This document shows positions 12,856 through 23,607 of a stretch of DNA of 64,000 nt, one piece after another. The DNA lies in contig CM064655.1 of the NCBI GenBank assembly GCA_032717465.1, forward strand, positions 13,125,652 through 13,189,651. Direction: 5' to 3'. The position numbers and the translations under genes were made by a program. The stretch's first letter is position 1, and each line of letters starts with the position of its first letter. The notes beneath the pieces are model-generated. The model saw only the letters and a list, made by a program, of their open reading frames with translations. It had not been told where the DNA came from and searched no databases. This stretch comes from Coenobita brevimanus. Its lineage: Eukaryota; Arthropoda; Malacostraca; Decapoda; Coenobitidae.

Positions 12856-13279
12856 TTAATCATGTGCCATGTGGGGGATGTTCGGTAACTTTGAGGAACA
12901 CTGGCATTCTCTAAAATATAGTTTCTGAACCATAAGTCTAGGTAAAGGGTAATGACCACTCTTATTAGGGTGTATTTGTACAAATAATTCTGTGCTTCCT
13001 AAGGAATCCTGTTAATTTGCACAGCATATGAGAAACTTAAAAATCCACACAAACCTTTTATTAACCCCTAAAGACTGATGCTGCACAATCGTACTTTTGT
13101 GTAATTTGACATGCCAGCCTGTCCCACACAATTGCTAAAGACACAAAAAACTGGGGGAGGGTAATTCCGCCCCTTTGATGACGTATATGGGATCAGATCA
13201 ATGAGAGCTAGAGTATCTGGGGTGGTATGGCATGATTGGCCCCCTAAGGTGGGGGAGAAGGAACCCCCCCTCCCAAGCT

Positions 13280-13352
13280 ATAGTCTGACAAATCTAAACG
13301 TAGGGTTTTGGTGGAGTCACCCCCTCCCTGCACTGTTGCCACGTTTCTGAGC
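13280..13352. repeat. Left inverted arm within the TTAA element
   Basis: tatagtctgacaaatctaaa followed by tagggtttt, ggtggagtcaccccctccct is the reverse complement of 14424-14497 with few mismatches. The arms enclose about 1.07 kb. Confidence 0.7.
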
Positions 13353-13846
13353 TGACCTCTCCATCAGCGATGACCTTGACACTGTTTCCCTCTTGTGATC
13401 TCCGTTTTTCTAATACCCCCTATACCCCTGCCACCAACACCCCCTATACCCCTACCCCCAACAACACCCCCATCAACAACACCCGCTATACCTCCACCAC
13501 CAACACCTCCTATAAATATAGACCCCCACCATCAACACCTGTATAATAATTAGCCGTTGATAATTGCTATACTTTTATTGAGAGCATACATTCTACCCTA
13601 TTGCTCAAACTCCCTAATCTTACAATCCCATCTGTCTTAATCCTTCCCACTGCCTTCGTTCCTAAATCCCTTAATTGATCTATTTTTAACCTAAGTGTCC
13701 CCACACCTTTTAAACCATTTACCTCTCTGTCACTATTCTCCACCATATGTATCAACTTGTATTATATTGTGTATAGAACTTTCATACTGTATGCTGTACT
13801 ACTGTATAATGTATAAGAATACCCACTGTTTAGTGGAAATAAAGTT

Positions 13847-13893
13847 TTATTATTATTATTATTATTATTTCTCTCTCTCTCTCTCTCTCTCTC
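13847..13893. repeat. (TTA)n and (TC)n microsatellite
   Basis: (TTA)7-like run followed directly by (TC)11. The sequence that follows (13895-14110) resembles 16905-17090 around caccac-c-tgaggtaaaagtc. Confidence 0.85.
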
Positions 13894-14423
13894 GCTAGAT
13901 TTTGTTATGTGTCATCCATGGTTTTTTACTTCCATTTTTATGTATGGATTATAATTTTGACTTTATTTCCGCACCACCCTTGAGGTAAAAGTCACGGCGC
14001 GTTTTTTTTATAGAGGTTTCCCCAATAGGCCTAAATCCTGTAGGGGGTTGGTGACCTCCCATAGCGTACACACAAACACGTGTCGCGTGAGTGCTGCCAC
14101 CCCAGAGCTGTTTGATATATTTATTTTAATTATGAAAGGATCGCCTCTTCCCACTTTTATCCCTTTAAATTTTCCTGCAATTATACTTGCTAAATTAATT
14201 AGCAATGTTAGAAGTGTTGGGGAAGTAAATAATAATTAGAATATTTTTAGAGCAACACTGCCAAATTTTTATGCCACGTTTCTCTATTATCGTATAATAC
14301 AGTATGCAGAATAGTTTTATTCTTCCTTGATACATGTCAGCACTTTCATTACAGTTATATTAGTATGAGTTATGTTTATGTATCATTCCTACTACACAAA
14401 CCACAGGCGTTATACATCGTAGG

Positions 14424-14497
14424 GTTAGGAAACATGGCAATAGTGTAGGGAGGGGGTGACTCCACCCAAACCCTATGTTTAGATTTGTCAGACTATA
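14424..14497. repeat. Right inverted arm within the TTAA element
   Basis: Partner of 13280-13352. It reads agggagggggtgactccacc, then ccctatgtttagatttgtca and gactata. Confidence 0.7.
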
Positions 14498-15250
14498 CCA
14501 TCACTTTACCTCCCTCAGCCCCACTGCATCATCTCCACATTGTCCCCTCCCAACCAACCATACCCCAACATACCCCTTACAGCAGTGTGTGTGCATAGCA
14601 ACCCTTCTCCCCTTTCCCTCCTCCCCTCCCTCCTCCCCTATCCCTCCTCCCCTGTCCCTCCATCCTCCTCCCCCTGTCCCTCCATCCTCTTCCCCCCTCC
14701 AGCCATACACACTCCACCTCCACTTTTCACCTGGCTTGTTTTGTTGCTATGCTCATATGCCACACTGACAGCTTGTCCTACCAACTCTAGGGAACACTTC
14801 ACATTGACATGAGTTATGTATATATAATTATTTACCATAAATAATGCATTTTCTGTGCATTTTCTATTTTCGCCCATGGGGAATCGGTAACTTTTTTGCA
14901 TCTTTGACGGGCGATTGTGTGATAACTATTTGGTCAATCTGGCTGAAACACATATTTTCAGGTGTGTAAATTCAGTCTCTTGAAATGTGGAAGAAAAATT
15001 TTTACCTTGGTGAAAGTAAAAAAAACTGACCTTGTTTTGTGGCTGGAGGGACAGACCTGCTAAGCAAATTGCGTACTTTAGGGGTTAAAGCACCTACAGT
15101 ACTGTATATTGTTTATTAAAACAGGATTGCAAAGGATTGTGTACATTATGACTTCTTTTTACACCATGTACTGTAGATACTGTTGTTTTCACCATATATT
15201 GGCAACTACTGTACATTGAAATGATGTTTTTTTTTCTTTTCTCTTTCAAG

Positions 15251-15468
15251 AAACTGTTGACTTCTTAAGTCCCAAGCATCTTGAGAATTTCAAGTCTTGG
15301 ACGGGAGAACTTCGCTTCTTGCCAAATATAAAATTGAGGAAATTCTTAAAGCAGCAACTAGAAGGTGTGTCATGTTCCACAGTGCCAGAGAAACTTGATG
15401 AAGATTCTGAAAGTTGCCAAAGTTTTGAAGGGGAGGATATCACAGATGAACATATTGGTGCTAGTTAA
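15251..15468 (+). CDS. TMA16: TMA16-like protein, terminal exon
   Basis: The exon supplies the last two bases of a split Glu codon, then 71 codons and TAA at 15466-15468. It reads VDFLSPKHLENFKSWTGEL followed by LPNIKLRKF, matching the TMA16 C-terminal block (PD-L----L--F--WD--L--LPNIKMRK-). The tail (residues 35-71) is acidic and Ser-rich, as in other TMA16 proteins. The phase (1) agrees with the upstream exon at 2971. The product is a presumed 60S ribosome assembly factor acting in the nucleus. Nothing in the exon is broken, so the gene may well be functional. Confidence 0.88.
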
Positions 15469-15561
15469 GCACATTAATGTATTTTAATTATGTAATCATT
15501 CAGTTAATACAGTAATTGTAAAATATGCATACATTTTTGTGTATAGAGGAAACTTCATCAT

Positions 15562-15567
15562 AATAAA
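15562..15567 (+). terminator. Polyadenylation signal AATAAA of TMA16
   Basis: AATAAA lies 94 bases after the stop codon in AT-rich sequence, a suitable position for 3' end formation. Confidence 0.55.
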
Positions 15568-15569
15568 TT

Positions 15570-16465
15570 TTTACTGTACTGTTTATTCCTTTTAGTACCA
15601 ACAACTACTTTGGTGTATTATGCTTACTGCCACCAGGTGATATCCAGACTCATTTAATGTAGCCAATAGAAGTCTTGAGTAACCATTGTATAAGTGTTGC
15701 TTGTACACTTACTATTTTAGATGTATGTATTTTAAAGTTAAATAAGCTTGCCTAACAAAGATACAAATTTTTTGTATTATTTACTGTATTATTGTGTTGA
15801 GCATCATATTAAATACAATACCATAATGCGCAAAATGTTTGTTATAATGTATGAAACTCGTGGCAGTGCTAAAGCTTTTCAAAATACAGTATAGGTGTCC
15901 TGGGAGGAAAGGGCATTACTTTGGGAAATAATGTACAGTCAGAGTCTTTTAATCTGAAATGCAGGGTACATTGGGAGTTCCAGATCATTGAAAATTCAGG
16001 ACTGGTGGACAGGCCTTCTGAAAAGCCCCCAGAACATCCCCCAAACATTAGTAAAATAAATAAAATTACAGTAATATGATTTACCCCCCCCCCATTCAAC
16101 TTACCCATTAAATGTGGTGCAGTTGTAGGTGTGTTGCAGGTGTATTACAGATAGATCCAAGGCATCAGTAGTGTAGGAATCCAAGTTAATCCTAGGGTTG
16201 TGGGAGCCATCACGGGTCACAGCAAGTGAGAATTCCATGAAAATTCCCGGAATAAACCACACTGGAAGAGGTACAATGGCAGACTACAAGCCGGGCTACA
16301 GCCAGGACTTTGTGAGTGGCAACGTGGGTATAAAAATGGACGGTTCGGCTCAACCAAACTGTCATTTTTTCTCCCTTGTTAGCTTGGAGTAAAAATTCCA
16401 AACCATCAGGCTTCCTGAACCATCAGAGTCCAAATTAAAGGAATTTGACTATGAGGGAATTCTGA

Positions 16466-16501
<36 letters not shown>

Positions 16502-16793
16502 CCCCAACACAGGTCCACTTATTAACATAGCAGAGCTACAGTTTCTGAAGTCTTTATGGGCAAAAATGATCTCCCTCATAAATCCTCCAGAAAGTCATCA
16601 GTGACTATAGCTTCGTAAACATGGAGATTTCTACCAGTGTGTATATGGCATTTTTTATTAAGAATTCCTCCATCTACCATTTGGCAAAGTTATATCCTTT
16701 TCTCCTGGGACATCCTGTATATTGGATTATATTCTGGTATATCCAGAGAAATTTCAGTGAGAAAAGCTCTCTTATATGAGAAATTAGACTCTA
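15570..16793. other. Downstream of TMA16, no gene seen
   Basis: AT-rich sequence with a poly-T run at 16470-16500. No coding similarity or element ends recognised. Confidence 0.5.
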
Positions 16794-17327
16794 GTCGTTC
16801 TGTTTTATGAAGGCAGTTTGGGTGGGGCACTCTGGGACCTCACTCTGTTAGCTCTGTTGCCACATCGTCGCCACACACGTGCTCTCTCTCTCTCTCATAT
16901 TTATATTAACTACTACTAATTTTATTTTCTTTATTTTCTCTCTTGTTTTCGACTTTTTTCCACACCACTCCTGAGGTAAAAGTCTATAGGTGCATTTTCT
17001 TTTTATAGCTTCCATGGCGGGAGACTGACTGAGTATGACCCACTCACGCAGGGTTGTCCCTCGTGTCACCACCTGACAACGTCGCAAAAGCAACGCTGAC
17101 AAGTCTTATGAGATTTACACTACAGTATAGCTTTTTTATTGAATTACATCTATACTGAGTGTTTAAAATTCATATATAAGTAGTTACTAGCTTAAAATAG
17201 GAAAGTGAGACAGAGAGAGAGGTGAGCACAAGTAATTACACGTGTGTCAGCGGCGATGTGACAACAGAGCTAACAGTGTGAGGTCCCAGATCGCCCCACC
17301 CAAACTGCCTTCATAAAATAGAACGAC
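16794..17327. mobile_element. Foldback MITE with about 110-bp terminal inverted repeats
   Basis: The left arm from 16794 (GTCGTTCTGTTTTATGAAGG, then cagtttgggtgggg and gacctcactctgttagctct) is matched by the inverted right arm ending at 17327, with few mismatches over roughly 110 bp. TA flanks both ends (16792-16793 and 17328-17329). There is no coding sequence. Long arms and a TA duplication point to a Tc1/mariner-type non-autonomous element. Confidence 0.75.
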
Positions 17328-17559
17328 TATAGGCATGTGTTCCCCTAGTTAGTCCAGTACAGTATGGTGAAATTTTACTATATATTGTTTAACTTCTAAT
17401 ACTTTCCTTTTGATATTGTGCACAGACATCAGGAATGGTGAACTGCAGTAGTATTTATCATTCTTCTGCTATGACAGTGAATTTACAAATTTGGAGAAGC
17501 TGGAAGACAATACTGCTACCAGACAACCTCAGGTTTGCATTTGGCGTTTTCCTTTTCCT

Positions 17560-17740
17560 AGGTGGACCGCCAACCAAGGCTAACAGGCTCTATTCACCCT
17601 GCTAGATGGCCTCAGAAGCTCATCTGCCCTTTGACAGGTCTTAATTGTCAGGACCAACTTGCCTATCCCTGGGGTCCTACACTCCTCATGGGGTGACATA
17701 GGATTGGATGATGGATAGGTGGATGGATGGATAAAATTTA
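17560..17740 (+). mobile_element. SINE 3' half
   Basis: The body ends with the family block caggaccaacttgcctatcc, tcctcatggggtgacatagg and a (GGAT)n tail at about 17700-17735. It is the same 3' region as the SINE at 3718-4098, in the opposite orientation. Confidence 0.55.
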
Positions 17741-17769
17741 TTTTTACAAAATGGCTGGACACCTTGTAC

Positions 17770-18387
17770 AGTAAAATGATGTTTTCACTCAGGCTTCAGT
17801 TTTTCCAGCAGGAGAGTTCCCAGGCTGTCTCGTTTTTTAAGCAGGGATTTTTCATATCCACAAGTTATCCATAATCTGGCATTTAGACAACAATTAAAAT
17901 ATTGTTTTTGTTTTCCAGTTTGATAAATTTGTAATGGTCAGTACAGTATACCAGTCACGTCATTTACCTAATGAACTGTGGGAAGATCATAAGCGTATTG
18001 ATACTAGCATCAGTAAAGATACACAGCATAACAGAAGTTATGTCATCCAAAAAATATCCATATGAGATTTCACTGGTAAGATGATTCACCAAAACATGGA
18101 TGTTTTCCTGTCACAGTGCATCAGACTTTTGACATTTTGTATGGCGATACAGGTTTCAGTTTTAATAATCTTATGAGAAATTACACTACAGTATGTAGAT
18201 ATTTAGTAGCAAAGCTATGAATATTCAAATTATATATGTAAGCAGAGGACCCCCAGGCAGTCACTTTGGTATTTATTTTCTTATTTTGTGCAGAGGAGGA
18301 GGAACCTAAGGGTAGAAGCCTGTAAAGTCATTCTTTCCAAGAAAAAATAAATGAAAGCCAGATTCAAGATCTATTCATTTCAAGATG
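17770..18387. other. No gene seen
   Basis: AT-rich, without recognised coding or repeat ends. Confidence 0.5.
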
Positions 18388-18893
18388 TCAGGACACGGAT
18401 ATAAAAGGCTGGAGGTCATAGGCAGAGGGCATACAGACTAAGGAAGATGTTCCAGAGCTGACGTGTTGCATACATGAATGACTGAAAGTACCTGTGTTGG
18501 TATACCCTTGTATTATAAAGTTTGACGAAATGATGAGTGCTGCCATACAGGTGCTAAACACCCACTGTAATGGAGGTGGGATGTAAGCATTGAATTCAGA
18601 AATGACCACTGAAGTAGCAATAATAGAGATGAGATGCAACAGTGCAGCAAAGACGGAGAAATTGACGGGAGTCAGTAAGAGGAGTGGAGGTGATGAGACG
18701 AATGGCCTTTGATCCACCGTGTTTTGAAGAGCTGTAACTCTGTGGGGGTAAAGAAAGCACAGAGTTGTCCTAGCTCACCAAATCTCTTGGATGCAGATTT
18801 TGCAAGAGATCTACTGTGATCTTTCCATGAGGTGCCAAGAGAATGAAACCCCAAGGATACTGATAGGAGATGAAGGATTGAGCTGTATATTAA

Positions 18894-19347
18894 CCCATGG
18901 ATTGCAAGCCACAGCTCAGGTTGGGTAGCATTGTGTTGCTCAGGCTGGGTAGTGTCGCATTGTGAGCCACAGCTCAGGCTATGCTAACCTTCTAGTGGCT
19001 GTGCATCACCACTAACTACTCCACCCCTGGGCAACCTTACGCATGGCGCTACACAAAGACAGAGAGAGAGAGATGTTTTTCTTTTTCACTAGATGATGCC
19101 CTGGATATTTATCTTCAAGTTTAAAATAAACGAAAACTAAAAAAAAAAAAAAGTAATTTTTTCATTACACCCCTACACAAACTTACGAATGGCGCTCCGC
19201 TAAGACGGAGAGAGAGGAGATTTTTTCTTTTCACCAGTTGATGCCCTGGATATTTATCAGGTTTATAATAAACAAAAACTTTTTTTAAATATCAGTTTTT
19301 GCACACCACAGGGTGGAATAAAAAAAGGTAATTGCAAAATCCATGGA
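18894..19347. mobile_element. TTAA-flanked MITE, about 454 bp
   Basis: TTAA at 18890-18893 and 19348-19351. The left end CCCATGGATTGCAA and inverted right end TCCATGGATTTTGCAA form the TIR. It interrupts the old LINE between its RT and C-terminal blocks. Inside are two similar direct repeats around acggagagagaga with gatgccctggatatttatc (about 19050-19110 and 19200-19260). Confidence 0.65.
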
Positions 19348-20227
19348 TTAATAATATTAAAAGATTCTCCTGCAGAAGATTTTGATGGGTTGAAAGATGT
19401 TGGAACTTGGTTTTGTATGCATTAAATACAAGATTTCTTTTACTTCAGTCAGAAACTATATGTGCCATAGCCTCATCTCATGATTGCTGATGAATGCTGT
19501 GAGATGCAGGTGGAGATGTAAAAGATAGTGCCATCATTGTATGAGTGGCTGGGGTTAGGTGTGGTCAGATCACTGATGAAGGAAGAGCACTGGGGACAGG
19601 ACAGAACCCTGAGGGACACCACTACTTATAGCTGATGAACAAATCTGTGGCCATCTACAGCAGCAACTACAGAATGACCAAAAAGGAAACTGGATATGAA
19701 GGCACAGCCAGAAGGATAGAAACCATTAAAGAGTTTTGCCAGACTTGCCTGAAAATCTTTTGAGATGCAACATGCACTGTCAAAGCTTTTGTCAAAGTTC
19801 AAAAGAAGAATGACCAAGAGTCACATAGGAAGGTGAGAAGATTGCCAGCAAAGCGTCACTAGCAGAACCCATACTAGCAATTGGAAAGGTTATAATGGGA
19901 AAGGTGCTTCAAAATAAGGATACTTTCAAAAGCATTAAATATACAAGATACAGTATTAAAACAATTGGGCAATTGTCACTACACCTCTGAACTGCTTGCT
20001 TGCATTCCTCCGCCACTATGGTGGGCATGTAGCACCTGTCTAGCAACAAACTCTCATCCCATTTCTGTCCAACTATAATGCAAGAGGTACCATTACTCCC
20101 AGTTCTTCAAGTATGCAACAGGTCAGCTCTGAACTATCTTCCTCTGTCTGTATTTCATACTGCATATGACCTCCACCTCCAGTCTTTCAAATGCAGTGTG
20201 TCCAGGCATCTCCAAATGAACAAATTT

Positions 20228-20229
<2 letters not shown>

Positions 20230-20268
<39 letters not shown>
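20230..20268. repeat. Poly-T tract
   Basis: About 39 T. It follows a plus-strand scrap that resembles a LINE C-terminus (YDLHLQSFKCSVSRHL, about 20160-20215). Confidence 0.75.
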
Positions 20269-20271
<3 letters not shown>

Positions 20272-20502
20272 GAACAACCTTGCATGCATCTAGCCTTGGG
20301 TTCCAACCTTGCATTAAAAATAAAGAAAAAAAGGTTAGAGGGCTATGAACAGTTACCCTCCTTTGGAACAGACTAAATGAAAGCAAAACTTCCAGCAAGA
20401 AGTAAAGGTATAAGTCAACTGGCAAAGATAAAGGGGATTACCTAGGAAGGGTGTCAAAAAGAAGTGCCGTACCTGATAACAACAGCAGGAGGGAACCCAC
20501 CA

Positions 20503-20640
20503 GGCTATCTGTCTATCTATTGCCAGATGCCATAATCCCATAAGGGGTGGCCATTTGACTTTGAGTTATTTGTCTTAAGGGGAGGGGCACTAACCCTCCA
20601 CCAACCCACTTGTTGACACGTAGGGAGCACGTATGGTTCA
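20503..20640 (-). mobile_element. SINE with RTE-like 3' tail
   Basis: The reverse complement reads ATACGTGCTCCCTACGTGTC, then ggttggtggagggttagt, and ends with ggccacccctt, GGGATTATGGCATCTGGCAA and (GATA)n. It matches the 3' half of the SINE at 5520-5745. It separates two adjacent protein blocks of the old LINE (NKAYEP before, GGFPPAV after). Confidence 0.7.
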
Positions 20641-20760
20641 TATGCCTTATTAGTATTGAAGGCAAAATGTACAGCTTTTAAAGCAGTTTTAATATTAGGT
20701 ATGAGGAAATCAGACTGGGAGAACGAGGGATAGCACTGAAATAATCTAAAGTGGAACGCA

Positions 20761-22830
20761 GTGAAAGATCGGGAAAATGGCAGCGTGGAGGAGGAATGGC
20801 AGTTGTTTAAGAGTGCTGTGGTGGGGCATGCAGAAGAGGTGTGTGGTGTGAGACGTGTGGGTGGTGGTGTAAGAAAAGGAAGTGAATGGTGGTGCGAGGA
20901 AGTAAGTATGGCTGTGGCAGAGAAGAGACGTGCATATGAAGTGTGGCTGCAGAGGAAGGATGAGATGTCATATGAAAGGTATAAGGAGAAGAGGAATAGA
21001 GCGAGAAGGGCTGTGCGTGATGCTAAAGTGGCAGCAGATGAGAGGTGGGGTAGGCGGCTGACAGAGAATTTTCAGCAGAATAAGAAAATGTTTTGGAAGG
21101 AGGTGAAAAGGGTGCGAAAGGGAGAGTCTGGGAAGGAAGAACGAGTAAAAGCAGAGGATGGAAGGATGTTAATTGAGATGGATGCAGTAAGGAAGAGATG
21201 GGCAGAGTATTTTGAAAGATTGTTAAATGTAGAGGAGGAAAGGGTGGCTGAGATTGTGGCGGATGGAAGGGTGCAAGGAATAAATGTGTTGGGAGAGTTG
21301 AATGATTCTTTGATCACGAAGGAAGAAGTGGAGAAGGCAGTAAAGGAGATGAAAACAGGGAAAGCTGCAGGTATGGATAGGTGTGCTGTGGAATGCCTGA
21401 AGGGTGGTGGAGTGACTATTGTTGACTGGTTAGTAAGATTGTTGAATGTGTGCTTTGAGAAAGGTATGGTGCCAATTGACTGGGAAAGTGCTTGTGTGGT
21501 CCCATTGTATAAAGGCAAGGGTGATAAGTATGAATGTACTAGCTTTAGGGGTATAAGTCTGTTGAGTGTTGTAGGTAAGGTGTATGGTAGAGTGTTAATT
21601 ATGAGAGTTAGAGAGGGTACAGAGGGAGTGATTAGTGATGAGCAGTGTGGCTTTAGGAGAGGGAGGGGATGCGTTGATCAGGTGTTTGCTGTGAGACAAG
21701 TGTGTGAAAAGTATTTAGCGAAAGGCAAGGATGTGTTTTGGGCATTTATGGATTTAGAGAAAGCGTATGATAGAATTGATAGGGAGGCTTTGTGGACTGT
21801 TTTAAGATTGTATGGACTTGATGGTAGGTTACTAAAAGGGGTGAAAAGTTTTTACGTAAATAGTAGAGCGTGTGTAAGAGTGGGAAATGCTGTGAGTGAT
21901 TGGTTTCCCGTGAGAGTGGGGCTGCGACAGGGATGTGTGATGTCGCCTTGGTTGTTTAATATTTACATGGATGGTGTTGTAAGGGAGGTGAATGCAAGAG
22001 TTTTAGGTGGTCTGAGTCTGGTAAATGTTGATGGAGGAGAGTGGAATCTGAAGCAGCTGCTGTTTGCAGATGATACTGCACTGGTGACTGATTCAGAGGA
22101 GAGATTGAGACAGTTGGTAGAGGAGTTTGGAAGGGTGTGTGAAAGGAGGAAATTGAAAGTAAATGAGAATAAGAGTAAAGTGATGAAGTGTACGAGGTTG
22201 ATAGATGGTAGGGGGATGAATATAGTTTTGAATGGTGAGTTGCTTGAGGAGGTAGATTGTTTTAAATATCTAGGGTCACATGTTGCTGTGGATGGAAGAA
22301 TAGATGCAGAAGTGAAGTTTAGAATAAATGAAGTAGGAAAGGTGCTGGGAGGAATGAAAAAAGTATTTAAATGTCGTTCGCTTAGAATGGATGTAAAGAG
22401 AAGGCTGTATGAGGGTGTTGTGGTACCGACTGCATTATATGGGGCTGAAACATGGAATATGGGTGTAGCAGAGAGGAAAAGTTTGAATGTAATGGAGATG
22501 AGATGTCTGAGGAGTATGTGTGGAGTGACGCGTATGGATCGGGTGCGAAATGATGAAGTGCGAAGGAGAACTGGAGTTGTTCGGGAGATGGCTGGTAGAG
22601 TTGAGCAGAGGGTGTTGCAATGGTTTGGACATATGGAGAGAATGGATAATGAGCGATTGGTGAAAAAGATAACTAGATCTGATGTGAGAGGTGTAAGGCT
22701 GAGAGGAAGACCACGAATAGGATGGATGGACAGTGTGAAGAGAGCGCTGGATGCGAGAGGGATGTCTGTTGAGCAAGGAAGAGTGGCTGTGCGTGACAGA
22801 AATAAATGGAGAGAAATTGTGAATGAATAA
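20761..22830 (+). CDS. LINE reverse transcriptase, 5'-truncated ORF
   Basis: The frame is open from about 20740 and ends with TAA at 22828-22830, about 689 codons. The first in-frame codon used here is GTG, so the true start is lost with the 5' end. Residues 1-150 are a Lys/Arg/Glu-rich linker. GKAAGMDRCAVECL (about 200-213) opens the RT. Motif A is FMDLEKAYDRID (about 335), motif B is GLRQGCVMSPWLFNIYMDGV (about 385) and catalytic box C is LLFADDTALV (about 437). The C-terminal domain (CGVTRMDRVRNDEVRRR, WFGHMERM) is the usual RTE-type tail. RT copies the LINE RNA at a nicked target in the nucleus. The catalytic residues are all present, but with no endonuclease the copy cannot move by itself. 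Confidence 0.88.
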   Translation: MKDRENGSVEEEWQLFKSAVVGHAEEVCGVRRVGGGVRKGSEWWCEEVSMAVAEKRRAYEVWLQRKDEMSYERYKEKRNRARRAVRDAKVAADERWGRRLTENFQQNKKMFWKEVKRVRKGESGKEERVKAEDGRMLIEMDAVRKRWAEYFERLLNVEEERVAEIVADGRVQGINVLGELNDSLITKEEVEKAVKEMKTGKAAGMDRCAVECLKGGGVTIVDWLVRLLNVCFEKGMVPIDWESACVVPLYKGKGDKYECTSFRGISLLSVVGKVYGRVLIMRVREGTEGVISDEQCGFRRGRGCVDQVFAVRQVCEKYLAKGKDVFWAFMDLEKAYDRIDREALWTVLRLYGLDGRLLKGVKSFYVNSRACVRVGNAVSDWFPVRVGLRQGCVMSPWLFNIYMDGVVREVNARVLGGLSLVNVDGGEWNLKQLLFADDTALVTDSEERLRQLVEEFGRVCERRKLKVNENKSKVMKCTRLIDGRGMNIVLNGELLEEVDCFKYLGSHVAVDGRIDAEVKFRINEVGKVLGGMKKVFKCRSLRMDVKRRLYEGVVVPTALYGAETWNMGVAERKSLNVMEMRCLRSMCGVTRMDRVRNDEVRRRTGVVREMAGRVEQRVLQWFGHMERMDNERLVKKITRSDVRGVRLRGRPRIGWMDSVKRALDARGMSVEQGRVAVRDRNKWREIVNE

Positions 22831-23138
22831 GTGATGACGCAGCCCTGAGGGGATATTCTCCCGCATTTGGTCTGATCAGCTAGTCAGGTCAGGTGCGGGT
22901 AAGGGGATGGGTCTGTTATGATGTGGCAGGGGTAAACCAGTTCTGCTGTCGGGCCCTGCTGCGGATGTCACTGATTGCATTGCCCAGTTGACCCTTGTGC
23001 GGTGTGGTGCGGTGAGGATCTGTCCGTTCTCCCCTTTGGGGCTAAGATGCAAATGAATGTGTTTGAATGGATGAGTAAATGGAGAGTGAGTCGTCCTGTC
23101 TCGGCTACCTCCCTTTCCTTGGGGGAAGCAGCCTAGGT
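22831..23138 (+). other. 3' UTR of the RTE-like LINE
   Basis: Begins gtgatgacgcagccctgagg. It is GC-richer than its surroundings and ends just before the (GATA)n tail. It differs from the 3' UTR of the LINE at 53260-55661, so they are separate families. Confidence 0.6.
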
Positions 23139-23607
23139 ATATAGATAGATAGATAGGAACTGGAGGAGAAAATCTGGGTGAAGAGTTCTGCTTTATCAGT
23201 CGAAGAAAGTTACAAAGCCATCAGAATGGAAAAAAGGACAAATTTAAGTTATTAGAAAAGTTTATTCAAGGTTTCAGCAGGAGCAGGAAATATCTGAGTC
23301 AACAGCTGATGCATTTAGCTGAATGAAATTATTCTTAGTACGGCAGAGAGCAGTTTTAGCACGATTTCAAGGAGAAACATAAAACATAAGGGGTAGGTTT
23401 GTGCTGGTTCCCTTTGTTGGCCTCCATGTCCTGCACAGCATTACAAAAGGTGTGATTAAACCAAGTTTTTATTTATTTTTTTCAAGGGTAAGATAAAGGA
23501 TTGTATGTTTTCATGCCCAAGAGAATAGCTTCTGTAATGCGCAAAGCACAGACTGATAGCTCTTGGACATAGAAGCAATAATAATTCAATAGAAAATCAA
23601 AGGAGTA

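Larger units (their letters stand above)
13065..15084. mobile_element. Second TTAA-flanked element, about 2.0 kb
   Basis: TTAA at 13061-13064 and 15085-15088. Ends are CCCCTAAAG on the left and CCCCTAAAG inverted on the right. The 9-bp match is extended by the same C-rich start as the element at 11856, which suggests one family. No transposase seen. The interior has a pair of inverted arms (13280-13352 and 14424-14497) around microsatellite and repeat sequence. Confidence 0.65.
20752..23156 (+). mobile_element. RTE-like LINE, 5'-truncated, apparently young
   Basis: One uninterrupted ORF carries RT, followed by a 3' UTR of about 310 bp ending in a (GATA)n tail (23139-23156). The endonuclease is missing because the element starts within the linker. 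It sits inside the old minus-strand LINE. The absence of any stop over 689 codons, unlike every other LINE in the window, points to recent insertion. Confidence 0.85.
18388..23500 (-). mobile_element. Old CR1/Jockey-like LINE with several nested insertions
   Basis: Decayed protein blocks of one LINE family appear in order on the minus strand. The linker (WFNHTFCNAVQ) lies at 23480-23160. FLIPNIKTALKA and FNTNKAY lie at 20720-20645. FPPAVVIRYG and the following SVPKEGNCS-PSN block lie at 20495-20340. RT motif A and motif B regions (FESILILKHLS, HVASQKIFRQVWQ, SGCAFISSFLFGHS, then GVPQGSVLSP) lie at 19950-19570. SLGTSWKDHSRSLAKSASKR and the tail (SPPLLLLTPVNFS) lie at 18850-18400. The gaps are explained by the RTE LINE, a SINE and a TTAA MITE. 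All blocks have stops. Confidence 0.7.

Noticed and set aside
13695..13898. Small frame ending in FSLSLSLSR
   Set aside because: Runs into the (TTA)n/(TC)n microsatellite; no similarity.
20040..20376. Possible small gene next to the poly-T at 20230
   Set aside because: The short peptide resembles a LINE C-terminus and then runs into poly-T; treated as a LINE scrap.
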